Positions 36,925-45,226 of a DNA stretch of 64,000 nucleotides are shown piece after piece (positions within the stretch are counted from its first letter, which is position 1; every line of letters starts with the position of its first letter). Location: contig NZ_CP042243.1 of the NCBI RefSeq assembly GCF_008152325.1, positions 2,733,026 to 2,797,025 on the forward strand, read 5' to 3'. The position numbers and the translations under genes were made by a program. The notes below the pieces were generated by a model, which was given only the letters and a program-made list of their open reading frames with translations, ran no database searches and was not told the DNA's origin. The stretch is from Crassaminicella thermophila. GTDB taxonomy: Bacteria; Bacillota; Clostridia; Peptostreptococcales; Thermotaleaceae.

Positions 36925-38943
36925 TTATATATTGAATCTATCTATTTGATTATTTAATTTTACTGCCAATTCATTTAAATTCTCCGCTGCCCTTGCTACT
37001 TCTTCAACAGCCATAGATTGCTGCTGCATAGAAGCACTAACCTGCTCTGATGCTGCTGCTGTTTCTTCTGATACAGCAGATATATTTTCAATAGCCTCTA
37101 CAAGCTCATCCTTATCCTTGTTAAGCTCCTTTACATATTCGCTTATACTTTCTATTTTTCCTGTAATATTATCTATAGACTTCGCTATTTTCATAAAAGA
37201 ACTACTAACCTCTCCAACTGCATAGGATTGCTCTTCAGATCTTTCCTTTACTTCTTTCATAATCTGAACTGTATTATTACTATCATTTTGAATATCTATA
37301 ATAATTCCTTTTATCTCATCTGCTGCTTCTCTAGATCCTTCTGCAAGCTTTCTTATTTCATCAGCAACAACCGCAAAACCTCTGCCTGTCTCTCCTGCTC
37401 TTGCAGCTTCTATTGATGCATTTAGTGCAAGTAAGTTTGTCTGCTCTGCTATGGAAGCAATTGTGTCTAATATACCTCCTATATGCTTTGTTTTCTTATC
37501 TAATTCTATAATAGCTCCTTCAATCTTTCTAGTCGACTCATCATTCTCATGCGTCTTATCCTTTAGATCTTCAATAACCTTAACACCCTCTAGGTTTGCT
37601 TCTATTACTTCATTAGCAGAAACCAGCATATCTTCCGTATTATTCGTAAGTTCAATAAATTTATCTGCAAGCTTTGATGTAAGGACAGCTCCTTTTTCTG
37701 CCTCTCCAGCTTGCTCCGTTGCTCCCTTAGCAATTTCCTCAACTGTTCTTGATACTTCTTCAGCTGATGCACTAGTTTCTTCTGAAGTTGCTGCTAAATT
37801 TTCTGCAGATGCAGTAACCTCTTTCGAAACATTTTTTACATTTTTAACAAGTTTTCCTATCTCATCAATCATTATGTTAAAGTTTTCTCCTAGTCTTCCT
37901 ATCTCATCATTAGATTTTATTTTAGAAAGTACTGTAAGATCTCCTTCTTTTATTCTTTCCATATCTTCAACAAGTACTTTTATATGTTTTGTTAATCCCC
38001 TAGAGAAGATATATGCAATCAATAGAGCAATTAATAAAGAAATTCCTCCAATTATTAATATATTTCTAAGCAATACCTTTGTATCCTCTTTAATTTCACT
38101 AACATACATTGTTGTAAAAATAGTCCATCCTAGTCTATCTATCTTTGTAAACACAACAAATTTCTTTTCTGTTTTTCCATTTTCTTTTGTTTCAAAATCT
38201 GCATATCCTTCTTTCTTTTCCTTAATAGCTTTGTTTATTGCTTCAATTTCTACCGGTTTTCCTATTAAATCTTTATTTTTATTGGTCATAATAATTAAAT
38301 TTTTATCTAAAATAACAGGATAACTATTCTTTCCTATCTTAATTGTATTTATTTTTTTTGCCATATCCTCTAATAAAATATCAACAGCAATAACTCCAAC
38401 AAATTCATTGTTATTAAAAGTATTGTATACAGGCTTAGCTACTGTAATAATTAATTCTCCTGTAGAAGCATCTTTATAAGGTTGTGTCCATATCAACCCA
38501 TCTTTGCTTACAGCTTCTTTATACCAAGGTCTCTGAGTAGGATCATATCCTTCTGGAAGTTCATCTTCTGGATACATTAACATACCCTTATTTTTCATTC
38601 CTATATAAATAGACATTGCATCCTTATGTGCTTTTATATAACTTTCAAAAATTTTTTTCAGCATCCATTCAGCTGAATCCTTATTAGATAAAACTTGTTG
38701 TACATTTGCTTCATAAGACATTTGATCGACACTTTCTTCAATTCCCTTAAACTTGTTATCGATAGCCTGCTTTGTTTCATTAATTAGTTGGAATGATGAC
38801 TGCTTTAAATTTTCTTCTATTATTTGTGTAGCTTCTTTATGGGTACTCATTCCTAATGCAAATAAAGGAATAGCTATTAATAAAATAAATGCTAATGTAA
38901 GCTTTGTCCCTATACCCATTTTTATATTTGCACTTTTTTTCAT
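36925..38943 (-). CDS. Methyl-accepting chemotaxis protein with dCache sensor
   Basis: A 672-aa transducer. It has TM1 ([18 protein letters not shown]), an extracellular double-Cache domain (about 35-285, with QRPWYKEAV and [20 protein letters not shown]), TM2 ([20 protein letters not shown]), HAMP (about 310-365), and a cytoplasmic signalling domain with the conserved hairpin tip [20 protein letters not shown]. dCache domains often bind amino acids, which would fit the arginine genes beside it, but the ligand cannot be read from sequence. The start is set at ATG 38943 (AGGAGGT 6 nt upstream) rather than the longer 38982 frame. Confidence 0.93.
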   Translation of the reverse strand: MKKSANIKMGIGTKLTLAFILLIAIPLFALGMSTHKEATQIIEENLKQSSFQLINETKQAIDNKFKGIEESVDQMSYEANVQQVLSNKDSAEWMLKKIFESYIKAHKDAMSIYIGMKNKGMLMYPEDELPEGYDPTQRPWYKEAVSKDGLIWTQPYKDASTGELIITVAKPVYNTFNNNEFVGVIAVDILLEDMAKKINTIKIGKNSYPVILDKNLIIMTNKNKDLIGKPVEIEAINKAIKEKKEGYADFETKENGKTEKKFVVFTKIDRLGWTIFTTMYVSEIKEDTKVLLRNILIIGGISLLIALLIAYIFSRGLTKHIKVLVEDMERIKEGDLTVLSKIKSNDEIGRLGENFNIMIDEIGKLVKNVKNVSKEVTASAENLAATSEETSASAEEVSRTVEEIAKGATEQAGEAEKGAVLTSKLADKFIELTNNTEDMLVSANEVIEANLEGVKVIEDLKDKTHENDESTRKIEGAIIELDKKTKHIGGILDTIASIAEQTNLLALNASIEAARAGETGRGFAVVADEIRKLAEGSREAADEIKGIIIDIQNDSNNTVQIMKEVKERSEEQSYAVGEVSSSFMKIAKSIDNITGKIESISEYVKELNKDKDELVEAIENISAVSEETAAASEQVSASMQQQSMAVEEVARAAENLNELAVKLNNQIDRFNI

Positions 38944-39018
38944 CCTATACCTCCTACATTGTTTTTTTATTAACTTCGACATATTTCACCAATATCCTCC
39001 TATTTTCTTATAAATATA

Positions 39019-39056
39019 AAAAATCCGCAGAAACAATAATTCCTACGGACTTTTTA
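39019..39056 (-). terminator. Terminator of arcA
   Basis: The imperfect stem TCCGCAGAA / TTCCTACGGA is followed by a T run on the minus strand, just after arcA. Confidence 0.65.
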
Positions 39057-39063
39057 ACAATAA

Positions 39064-40293
39064 TCATAAAGTTTCTCTAAACAATGGCATACTCATGCAC
39101 CTTGGACCTCCACGACCTCTTACCAATTCTGAACCTTCTATTTCTATAACCTCTATGCCATGTTTTCTTAATGTATCATTTGATGCTTCGTTTCTATCAT
39201 ATGTAATCACAACTCCGGGTGCGATAGCAAGGGTATTGGTGCTATCATTCCATTGTTCTCTAGCAGCAGTTACTTCATCTCCTCCACCACTTTGAATAAA
39301 GACTACAGCAGGTAAATTTAAAGCTTTTTTTAAGGTAGTCTTTAAATCATTCATAGGTTCAACCTTCGGACAAGTTTTAGCAGGTGTTATACGAAATGCT
39401 CTTAATCGATCCTCTACTCCTGGATATATGGTGAATTTATCATAATCTACCATTGTAAACACTGTATCTAAGTGCATATATGCTCTTGTGAATGGAATCT
39501 GTATAGCTATAACTTCCTTAATTTTTTCATCCTTTTGAAATAAATTCATTGAAAGGTCCTCTATACCTCTAGCAGATGTTCTCTCACTACAGCCAATGGC
39601 AATAACATTTTCTGCAAGGATTAATATATCCCCTCCTTCTATAGGATATTTATAGTTGTAATCATACAATAATGGCGTGTGTTCTTTTTTAAAAATAGGA
39701 TGAAAATCATATAAGTATTTTAAAATCATTGTTTCTCTTTTTCTAGCATTAGTGCGCATAGCATGAATGCTTAATCCATTTCCTATAACAGCCCCTGGAT
39801 CTCTCGTAAAATATAAATTCGGCAAAGGATTTACATAAAAAGGATATGCTTCTTTTATATAATCAGCCAATCGTTTTTTTCTTTTTACATTAGGAAAATC
39901 CTTTTTATGAAGTCCGGCTATTAAAATCTCTGCAACTTCTTTTGCAGACTTTTCAATCAAAAAATCCTTAATCAATTTTTCTAATTGGTCATTACCCATG
40001 CCACATTTTTCTACAACTTCACTGATTAACCGCTTCTTTACTTCTTTATTTTTCATAATATCTTCTAGCATTTCTTCGTAGTAATAAACAACACAGCCTC
40101 TCCCTCTTAGTTTATCTGCAAATCCATCATGCTCCTTTTGCATCTTTTTTAACCATGGAATATCATCAAAAAGCAATTCATGCAGATACTGAGGTGTCAA
40201 TCTCTCTAGCTCTTTTCCTGGGCGATGAAGCATAACAGCTCTCAATTTTCCAATCTCTGATCTAACATTTAGAAAAGGGATTTTTTCTATCAT
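39064..40293 (-). CDS. arcA: Arginine deiminase
   Basis: A 409-aa guanidino-modifying enzyme converting arginine to citrulline and ammonia, the first step of the ADI pathway. The substrate motif YFTRDPGAVIGNG, the catalytic-histidine region RAYMHLDTVFTMVDYD and the nucleophile Cys in GRGGPRCMSMPL are present. GGAAGGTGAAAGG precedes the ATG. It is a single gene; carbamate kinase and the arginine/ornithine antiporter are not in this window. Located near argGHF, the organism can both make and degrade arginine, implying separate regulation. Confidence 0.96.
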   Translation of the reverse strand: MIEKIPFLNVRSEIGKLRAVMLHRPGKELERLTPQYLHELLFDDIPWLKKMQKEHDGFADKLRGRGCVVYYYEEMLEDIMKNKEVKKRLISEVVEKCGMGNDQLEKLIKDFLIEKSAKEVAEILIAGLHKKDFPNVKRKKRLADYIKEAYPFYVNPLPNLYFTRDPGAVIGNGLSIHAMRTNARKRETMILKYLYDFHPIFKKEHTPLLYDYNYKYPIEGGDILILAENVIAIGCSERTSARGIEDLSMNLFQKDEKIKEVIAIQIPFTRAYMHLDTVFTMVDYDKFTIYPGVEDRLRAFRITPAKTCPKVEPMNDLKTTLKKALNLPAVVFIQSGGGDEVTAAREQWNDSTNTLAIAPGVVITYDRNEASNDTLRKHGIEVIEIEGSELVRGRGGPRCMSMPLFRETL

Positions 40294-40383
40294 CCTTTCA
40301 CCTTCCTGTTTTCTAAATTTTCAAAACATCCTCCATCTATAATATCCTATTTCTTTCAATCAAATATTCTTCATGTTATTTTT

Positions 40384-40412
40384 AAAGATAAACAATATCA
40401 ACGTAAAAAAAA
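40384..40412. repeat. Dispersed intergenic repeat A, copy 2 (short)
   Basis: AAAGATAAACAATATCAACG plus an A run: the first third of the repeat-A family, truncated at the veg terminator. Confidence 0.5.
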
Positions 40413-40437
40413 ACCGCTTAGTATAAACTATGCGGTT
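40412..40437 (-). terminator. Terminator of veg
   Basis: The AACCGC-TTAGT / ACTA-TGCGGTT stem is followed on the minus strand by a run of nine or more T. Confidence 0.85.
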
Positions 40438-40442
40438 ATCTA

Positions 40443-40709
40443 TTAACTAGCTTGAATTTTCTTTTCATTATTGCATAAAGTAATTTCAACTGTTTCTGTA
40501 AGTATATCCGAATAACTATAAGAAACTCTCCTTACAGAATCATATCCTCCATCAATACATACTACAAAAATGTTCGGATATGTTTCTTCAATGATCCCTT
40601 CCTTTACGGAAATTTTCTTTCTTCCTTTATTCGCCTTTAATCTAACTTTTTCTCCAACCAGGTGCTCCACATCTCTTTTGATTTTATCTAAATCATTCTT
40701 TTTAGCCAC
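40443..40709 (-). CDS. veg: Veg family protein
   Basis: An 88-aa protein matching Veg (formerly DUF1021): DLDKIKRDVEHLVGEKVRLK followed by GRKKISVKEGIIEETYPNIF. In Bacillus subtilis veg is very strongly transcribed and stimulates biofilm matrix genes, with a small SH3-like beta barrel. The reading frame is open to 40769, but that region contains the -10/-35 elements. GTG 40709 has AAGGTGA at proper distance and gives the family length, so it is chosen. Confidence 0.9.
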   Translation of the reverse strand: MAKKNDLDKIKRDVEHLVGEKVRLKANKGRKKISVKEGIIEETYPNIFVVCIDGGYDSVRRVSYSYSDILTETVEITLCNNEKKIQAS

Positions 40710-40740
40710 CCAATCACCTTCTTTCAAAGAATACAGTATT

Positions 40741-40769
40741 ATAATATCATACCCCTCGATATTTGTCAA
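40741..40769 (-). promoter_or_regulatory. Proximal veg promoter
   Basis: TTGACA (40764-40769), a 17-bp spacer, TATTAT (40741-40746) on the minus strand. Confidence 0.75.
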
Positions 40770-40783
40770 ATACTTGACCTATT

Positions 40784-40812
40784 ATTATACAATGGATAAA
40801 TTATATTGTCAA
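40784..40812 (-). promoter_or_regulatory. Distal veg promoter
   Basis: TTGACA (40807-40812), a 17-bp spacer, TATAAT (40784-40789) on the minus strand. This is a perfect consensus promoter in tandem with the proximal one, in line with the strong expression known for veg. Confidence 0.85.
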
Positions 40813-40868
40813 CAATTCTCTAGAATTTAACAAGGAAAACATTTTCACAAAATTACTTCTTCAGAAAA

Positions 40869-40893
40869 ATAGAAGAACATTTTGTTCTTCTAT
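40869..40893 (-). terminator. Terminator of the SpoIID-amidase gene
   Basis: The ATAGAAGAACA / TGTTCTTCTAT hairpin overlaps the stop codon, with a T run on the minus strand. Confidence 0.85.
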
Positions 40894-42326
40894 CCATATC
40901 TGTAATACTTCATTAACCCCTTTGCAATAGCCTCTGCTACTCTATACTGAAACTTCTCATCTCTCAGTTTTTTTTCTTCCTCTAAATTCGTAATAAATGC
41001 AGTTTCAATCTGTAAAACACTGCATCTTACTTCTCTAAGAAGATAAAAATCTGCAGTTTTAACACCTCTTCGAATAGTACCTAACTCCTCCCACAATTCT
41101 TCTAAAATAAAACCAGCTAATATTTCACCTTCCCGATCTCCTCTATAATGATAAATTTCACTTCCTGATATATTGGGATTTGCAAAAGAATTTTGATGAA
41201 TACTTAAGAAAAAATGTGGTCTTACTTTATTAGCAAGATCTGCTCTTTTACTCAAAGGAACATAAACGTCTTCCGTTCTTGTTTCGTATACTTCTGCACC
41301 TGCATCTCGAAGTAATTTTGCTAATTTCAAAGATATAGATAAGTTTACATCTTTCTCCCTTAAACCTGTTGGTCCCACTACATCTTCAGTATTATCTCCC
41401 CCATGCCCCGGATCAAGTACTATTATTTTGCCCGTTAAAGGCTTATTTATACTAGGTCTATCAAATTCTTTAATCTGTACCCCTGTAAAATAATATTTTA
41501 AAATTTCTTCAGCACTTTTCCCCTCTAGTGCCATACGATTCGCACCATACTGACAAAGCCCTAAACCGTCACCTTGTCCCTGCATTTCAATCTGAAAAAC
41601 AATAGGCTTCCATCCAAATCTTGTTGAACTTAACCCTAAAAGTTTCATAATTTCTGTTCCTTTTAATTGTTTTCCCCCAATTTTTATACTAACAACTCTT
41701 CCTTCTTCATCTCTTTTTATATCTTCTATAAGCCCCTCAATAGATGGTCCTTTAAAAGGAGAGGCCTTTATTGTTCCTATATTTAATTTTTTTTCTATTT
41801 CTTCTAGGGACAACTGAAGGGAACTGTTATAATATGGAGAGTTTCTGCAATAATCACATAACACCTTTCTTAGATATAAAGTTTTATTTCCTTCTACATT
41901 TTCTGAATTCTCCGTAGCTCCTCCACATGTAGAATGAAACCGAGGATTTATTGGTTTATTGTTTATTGTAATAATTTTTTCTTTTGTATCAGCTGTAATT
42001 TTTTCTATCTTCTCCCAATTTTTTTTAAAATCTTCCCCCCATTTTTCCTTCAGTTCTTCTATGGTAATTATTTTTGTACAATGTCCCTCTGTACATAAAT
42101 CTACATCCTTATATTTTGAACATCCATCTCCCCCGAAGGTCTTCATTTTTCTTATAATAAAAGTTCTTGCAATAATCGCCTGAGCTTTTAATGCTTCTAT
42201 TTCAAATGATATAGGGATTTGGGATGCAACCATTCTTTTTATTAACTCCGTCATAGGCTCTGAAATTATTTTCTGACGAATATGATCATATATTTTTACG
42301 TAAACTACTACCTTCCTATCATTCAC
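40890..42326 (-). CDS. SpoIID-type transglycosylase fused to Amidase_3, no signal peptide
   Basis: A 478-aa two-domain cell-wall hydrolase. Residues about 15-305 form a SpoIID/LytB domain (ISFEIEALKAQAIIARTFII with the catalytic-type Glu, STCGGATEN, GQGDGLGLCQYGANRMA). Residues about 312-475 form an N-acetylmuramoyl-L-alanine amidase with the zinc ligands (VLDPGHGGDN, SIHQNSF, QIETAFITN). The GTG start has AAAGGAGG 7 nt upstream and no hydrophobic N-terminus, so the enzyme would stay in the cytoplasm. CwlC-type mother-cell amidases are also leaderless and act when the mother cell lyses, which is the role I infer. It lies 66 bp after the yabG 3' segment on the same strand. Confidence 0.88.
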   Translation of the reverse strand: MNDRKVVVYVKIYDHIRQKIISEPMTELIKRMVASQIPISFEIEALKAQAIIARTFIIRKMKTFGGDGCSKYKDVDLCTEGHCTKIITIEELKEKWGEDFKKNWEKIEKITADTKEKIITINNKPINPRFHSTCGGATENSENVEGNKTLYLRKVLCDYCRNSPYYNSSLQLSLEEIEKKLNIGTIKASPFKGPSIEGLIEDIKRDEEGRVVSIKIGGKQLKGTEIMKLLGLSSTRFGWKPIVFQIEMQGQGDGLGLCQYGANRMALEGKSAEEILKYYFTGVQIKEFDRPSINKPLTGKIIVLDPGHGGDNTEDVVGPTGLREKDVNLSISLKLAKLLRDAGAEVYETRTEDVYVPLSKRADLANKVRPHFFLSIHQNSFANPNISGSEIYHYRGDREGEILAGFILEELWEELGTIRRGVKTADFYLLREVRCSVLQIETAFITNLEEEKKLRDEKFQYRVAEAIAKGLMKYYRYG

Positions 42327-42344
42327 CTTTTTCCCTCCTTTAAC

Positions 42345-42365
42345 AAGAACAAAGGCATTGTTCTT
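42345..42365. repeat. Hairpin between yabG 3' segment and SpoIID-amidase gene
   Basis: AAGAACAA / TTGTTCTT with a 5-nt loop. It lacks a T run on the minus strand, so it may be a weak attenuator or processing site. Confidence 0.4.
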
Positions 42366-42392
42366 TTCTGTTTAAGTGCTTTTATTTCCTAA

Positions 42393-42571
42393 TTATTGAT
42401 AGGGTGACTTAGGGAGTCCTAATCTATATTTTCCTCTAGTCTGTAATCCCCCTACCCCTTGAATTCCAGTAATTGTATTTTCAAGAATCTCTTCCATAGG
42501 TATAAATTTATCTACACCCGTATAAGCAATTTTTTCACATATAAACACAGGGTCTAAACAATGGATTAGTA
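42393..42571 (-). CDS. yabG: yabG 3' segment (C-terminal 57 residues of YabG)
   Basis: From the TACTAAT core onward this encodes IHCLDPVFICEKIAYTG, then EEILENTITGIQGVGGLQ, ending RLGLPKSPYQ. This matches the end of the sporulation protease YabG (family pattern IHxLDPV.., a GxGGxxTRG segment and a final basic-proline tail). The frame happens to be open upstream to an ATG at 42626, but that part is the terminator hairpin of the preceding gene and has no ribosome-binding site. Joined at TACTAAT to the 5' segment at 46.8 kb, it completes a 290-codon yabG. It has no start signal of its own and should be silent until the element between the two parts is excised. Confidence 0.88.
42565..42571 (-). 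repeat. Right attachment core (TACTAAT) of the yabG element
   Basis: The minus-strand context is CTCTACTCCATACTAATCC. TACTAAT is shared with the core at 46803-46809 and lies in the same codon phase of yabG (xTA CTA ATx). Confidence 0.85.
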
Positions 42572-42591
42572 TGGAGTAGAGAAAATAGAAC

Positions 42592-42627
42592 AAAAAAATA
42601 GATGTTGATACACTCAAATTCAACATC
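42592..42627 (-). terminator. Terminator of the cysteine-cluster gene, inside the element
   Basis: The GATGTTGA / TCAACATC stem (42601-42627) is followed by TATTTTTTT on the minus strand. It would block read-through into the yabG 3' segment while the element is present. Confidence 0.85.
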
Positions 42628-42640
42628 TAAACATTTTCTA

Positions 42641-43381
42641 TTATACAACAATCTTTTGTTTTCCTATTATATTAGAAAGGGTCTTGCTGTCCCCTTCTTC
42701 TAGGTATTCTTTCATAACTTGAATCCTTAAATTTCCTGCTTCCTCCATATCAAAAGCTGTATAGACAAACCAAGAAACAAGTCCTGTTCCTATAAAATCT
42801 TCTGTAATCAACCCCCTCATAAAGAAAGCAGATTCCATTGTAAATATACTATCAATCATGTTTTGTCTTCGAACTCTATCAATCCTTTTATCTACTTCAA
42901 AGTTTCTACAATAATCGATTTTATAATGTAGTACTTCTTTAGGCAACAAAATTTTATATTTGTTTTTAAACAGCTTCATATTTTGAATATTTTGTCTTAA
43001 AACATTTTTATAGCTTTCTTCATATTCTTCCTCTTCTACATGACCAAAAAGTCTACAAACAAGGGGTCTATATTGGTAAATACTGCACAATCCTTCCTTA
43101 TCTAAAAATGGACAATGCTCCTTTTTTACCATCTCCAAAAAATAATATCGAATAATCTTAGGATATAATTCTTCATATAATCTTCTATTGCTTCTTAAAT
43201 AATCAAATATATTCAGAAACTCAACAAAATGTGTTTGTACAGATTCCATGCAGCATTTTGTACATCCTAAGCATCTTCCTTGTGGAATAGTATTGTATAT
43301 CCTATATAAATTCTCAAAATAAGTATTACTTTTAGCCGTCTTTATGGCTTTATCTATATTTTTTAAAGTTAATTTTTTCAT
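42641..43381 (-). CDS. YkgJ-family cysteine-cluster protein
   Basis: A 246-aa protein with the Fe-S/zinc cysteine pattern of the YkgJ family: RCLGCTKCCMESV near 35-47, then HCPFLDKEGLCSIYQYRPLVCR near 94-115. The function of this family is not established; the clustered cysteines suggest a metal or iron-sulfur site. It is carried inside the yabG-interrupting element, downstream of thlA, and ends at its own terminator near the att core. Whether it helps the element or is passenger DNA cannot be told. Confidence 0.8.
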   Translation of the reverse strand: MKKLTLKNIDKAIKTAKSNTYFENLYRIYNTIPQGRCLGCTKCCMESVQTHFVEFLNIFDYLRSNRRLYEELYPKIIRYYFLEMVKKEHCPFLDKEGLCSIYQYRPLVCRLFGHVEEEEYEESYKNVLRQNIQNMKLFKNKYKILLPKEVLHYKIDYCRNFEVDKRIDRVRRQNMIDSIFTMESAFFMRGLITEDFIGTGLVSWFVYTAFDMEEAGNLRIQVMKEYLEEGDSKTLSNIIGKQKIVV

Positions 43382-43454
43382 AAAAAACTCCTTTAATAAA
43401 TCTTTTTCTTATATTATATCACTACTTTTGAACAAGAATGAGTTCTGAAGGTTA

Positions 43455-43485
43455 AAAAAGAGGATACCCAAAGTATCCTCTTTTT
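43455..43485 (-). terminator. Terminator of thlA
   Basis: The perfect AAAAAGAGGATAC / GTATCCTCTTTTT inverted repeat with a 5-nt loop lies just after the thlA stop codon. Confidence 0.92.
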
Positions 43486-43496
43486 ATTCATAAAAT

Positions 43497-44675
43497 TTAT
43501 TTTCTTTCAACAATTAATGAAGTTCCCATTCCTCCACCAATGCATAATGTTGCCAAACCACGTTTTGCATCTCTTTTTTGCATCTCATGAAGTAATGTAA
43601 CTAATATTCTTGCACCACTTGCTCCGATTGGATGACCAAGAGCAATTGCTCCACCGTTTACATTTACTTTTTCCATATCAAAGTTAAGATCTCTTGCTAC
43701 TGCTATTGACTGTGCTGCAAATGCTTCATTTGCTTCAATTAAATCCATATCTTCTATTTTAAGGTTTGCTTTTTCTAAAGCTTTTTTTGTAGCAGGAACA
43801 GGCCCTACTCCCATAATAGAAGGATCAACACCTGCTGTTGCATGGGATACAATTGTTGCTAATGGCTTTATACCTAATTCATCTGCTTTTTCTTTTGACA
43901 TGATTACAAGGGCTGCTGCACCATCATTGATTCCAGATGCATTTCCTGCTGTTACAGTACCATCTTTTTTGAATGCTGGTCTTAATTTAGCAAGAGCTTC
44001 TGCTGTTACACCTTCTCTAATGAATTCATCTTCTTCAAATACAATTGTTCCTCTTTTTGTTTTGATTTCTACAGGAACAATTTCATCTTTAAATCTTCCT
44101 TCTTTCTTTGCTTTCTCTGCTTTATTTTGGCTAGCAGCTGCAAATTTATCTTGTTCTTCTCTTGTTAATCCATATTTCTCAGCAACATTTTCAGCTGTAA
44201 TTCCCATATGATAGTCATTAAATGCATCCCATAGTCCATCTTTAATCATAACATCAACTAATTTTCCATCGCCCATTCTGTGACCCCATCTTGCTTTTTC
44301 TATAGCATATGGAGCCATACTCATAACTTCTGTACCCCCAGCAATAACAATATCGTTATCTCCAGTCATAATAGTTTGTGCTGCTAATGATACAGTTCTT
44401 AAACCAGAACCACAAATAATGTTAAAAGTAGCTGCTGGAACTTCAACAGGAATACCTGCTTTTACTGAAGCCTGTCTTGCAACCCCTTGCCCTTGTGCTG
44501 TTTGTAATACACAACCAAATAGCACTTCATCTACTTGATCAGGTTCTACATTAGCTCTATTTAAAGCTTCTTTTATTACAATTGCTCCTAAATCAGCTGG
44601 TTTAAAGCTTGATAAAGATCCTCCATAGTTTCCTATTGCAGTTCTTACTGCACTTGCGATTACTACCTCTCTCAT
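43497..44675 (-). CDS. thlA: Acetyl-CoA acetyltransferase (thiolase)
   Basis: A 392-aa thiolase condensing two acetyl-CoA to acetoacetyl-CoA, the entry to butyrate synthesis in clostridia (also thiolysis). It has the nucleophile Cys in [35 protein letters not shown], and the C-terminal catalytic Cys in [12 protein letters not shown]. Length is standard and no residue is missing. AAGGAGGA lies before the ATG, and a sigma-54 promoter lies about 63 bp upstream. It sits inside the 4.2-kb element that splits yabG, so a mother cell that excises the element would lose this copy. Confidence 0.95.
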   Translation of the reverse strand: MREVVIASAVRTAIGNYGGSLSSFKPADLGAIVIKEALNRANVEPDQVDEVLFGCVLQTAQGQGVARQASVKAGIPVEVPAATFNIICGSGLRTVSLAAQTIMTGDNDIVIAGGTEVMSMAPYAIEKARWGHRMGDGKLVDVMIKDGLWDAFNDYHMGITAENVAEKYGLTREEQDKFAAASQNKAEKAKKEGRFKDEIVPVEIKTKRGTIVFEEDEFIREGVTAEALAKLRPAFKKDGTVTAGNASGINDGAAALVIMSKEKADELGIKPLATIVSHATAGVDPSIMGVGPVPATKKALEKANLKIEDMDLIEANEAFAAQSIAVARDLNFDMEKVNVNGGAIALGHPIGASGARILVTLLHEMQKRDAKRGLATLCIGGGMGTSLIVERK

Positions 44676-44737
44676 AAATATTCCTCCTTAATTTATATAG
44701 AAATTATTTTTTCATATTCACACAACTATAATCAATA

Positions 44738-44753
44738 GCAAATTTTATGCCAA
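44738..44753 (-). promoter_or_regulatory. Sigma-54 (-24/-12) promoter of thlA
   Basis: On the minus strand: TTGGCAT AAAAT TTGCT. GG and GC are separated by exactly 10 nt. The thlA ATG lies about 63 bp downstream. Confidence 0.78.
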
Positions 44754-44841
44754 AATAGTTTCATTCTGTTATTATCCTGTATTTTCAAAGCCTTTATCCA
44801 TATTTTCTCTAATTCCTCCTTTATAGTTTTGTTTGTTTTTT

Positions 44842-44875
44842 TGTACATATGTACACATTTCTGTACATATGTGCA
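44842..44875. promoter_or_regulatory. Paired palindromic sites upstream of thlA
   Basis: TGTACATATGTACA (44842-44855, perfect palindrome) and TGTACATATGTGCA (44862-44875) have centres 20 bp apart, about 90-120 bp upstream of the thlA -24 element. They are candidate enhancer sites for an unidentified sigma-54 activator. The rest of the 551-bp gap up to the recombinase gene holds repeats A and B. Confidence 0.55.
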
Positions 44876-44901
44876 ATTTTATATACATTTTCATATATTA
44901 A

Positions 44902-44968
44902 AAATAAACAATATCAATGTTTTAAAAAAAGAAATATAAATACACGTGAATGACTTTGATAACTTTTG
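44902..44968. repeat. Dispersed intergenic repeat A, copy 3 (inside the element)
   Basis: AATAAACAATATCAATGTTT, then AAAAAAAGAAATATAAATACACGTGAATGACTTTGATAACTTTTG, closely matching copies 4 and 5. Confidence 0.7.
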
Positions 44969-45069
44969 TAAAAAATTCGCATGTTTCTTTTGCAACTGCT
45001 CATATCTATAATGAAAGATCCTCATTTCATTATAGATTCCCGTTACTAAAAAACTTACTAAAATTACAT

Positions 45070-45167
45070 GAAAAAATACGTTAAAAACCTTCATTGTTTG
45101 AACAAAAGTGAGTTTTGAAGGTTTAGTATTTTTTCATGGAATGAAGTTTAGTTTTTTCAAAAGTTAT
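45070..45167. repeat. Dispersed intergenic repeat B, copy 2 (inside the element)
   Basis: Nearly identical over about 97 bp to 36766-36862, with the same hairpin (ACCTTCATTGTTTGAA then TGAGTTTTGAAGGTTTAGTA). Its end, CAAAAGTTATC, is the inverted complement of GATAACTTTTG in the neighbouring repeat A, so A and B may be halves of one larger element. Confidence 0.7.
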
Positions 45168-45226
45168 CTGGAATGAACGTATATTTATTTTTCTTTTTAA
45201 AATTTTTTATCTATAGTTCCCCTTCA

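Noticed and set aside
42330-42600. Riboswitch or other structured RNA before the SpoIID-amidase gene
   Set aside because: No conserved riboswitch blocks are present, and the stretch is explained by the yabG 3' coding segment and a small hairpin.
42572-42626. Start of a 77-aa ORF beginning at 42626 as an independent gene
   Set aside because: Its first 18 codons are the terminator hairpin and T run of the preceding gene plus element DNA, with no ribosome-binding site. Only the part after the TACTAAT core is real coding sequence, as the yabG 3' end.
44891-45094. 67-aa reading frame between thlA and the recombinase
   Set aside because: It lies entirely within dispersed repeats A and B, has no ribosome-binding site and no protein-like composition.
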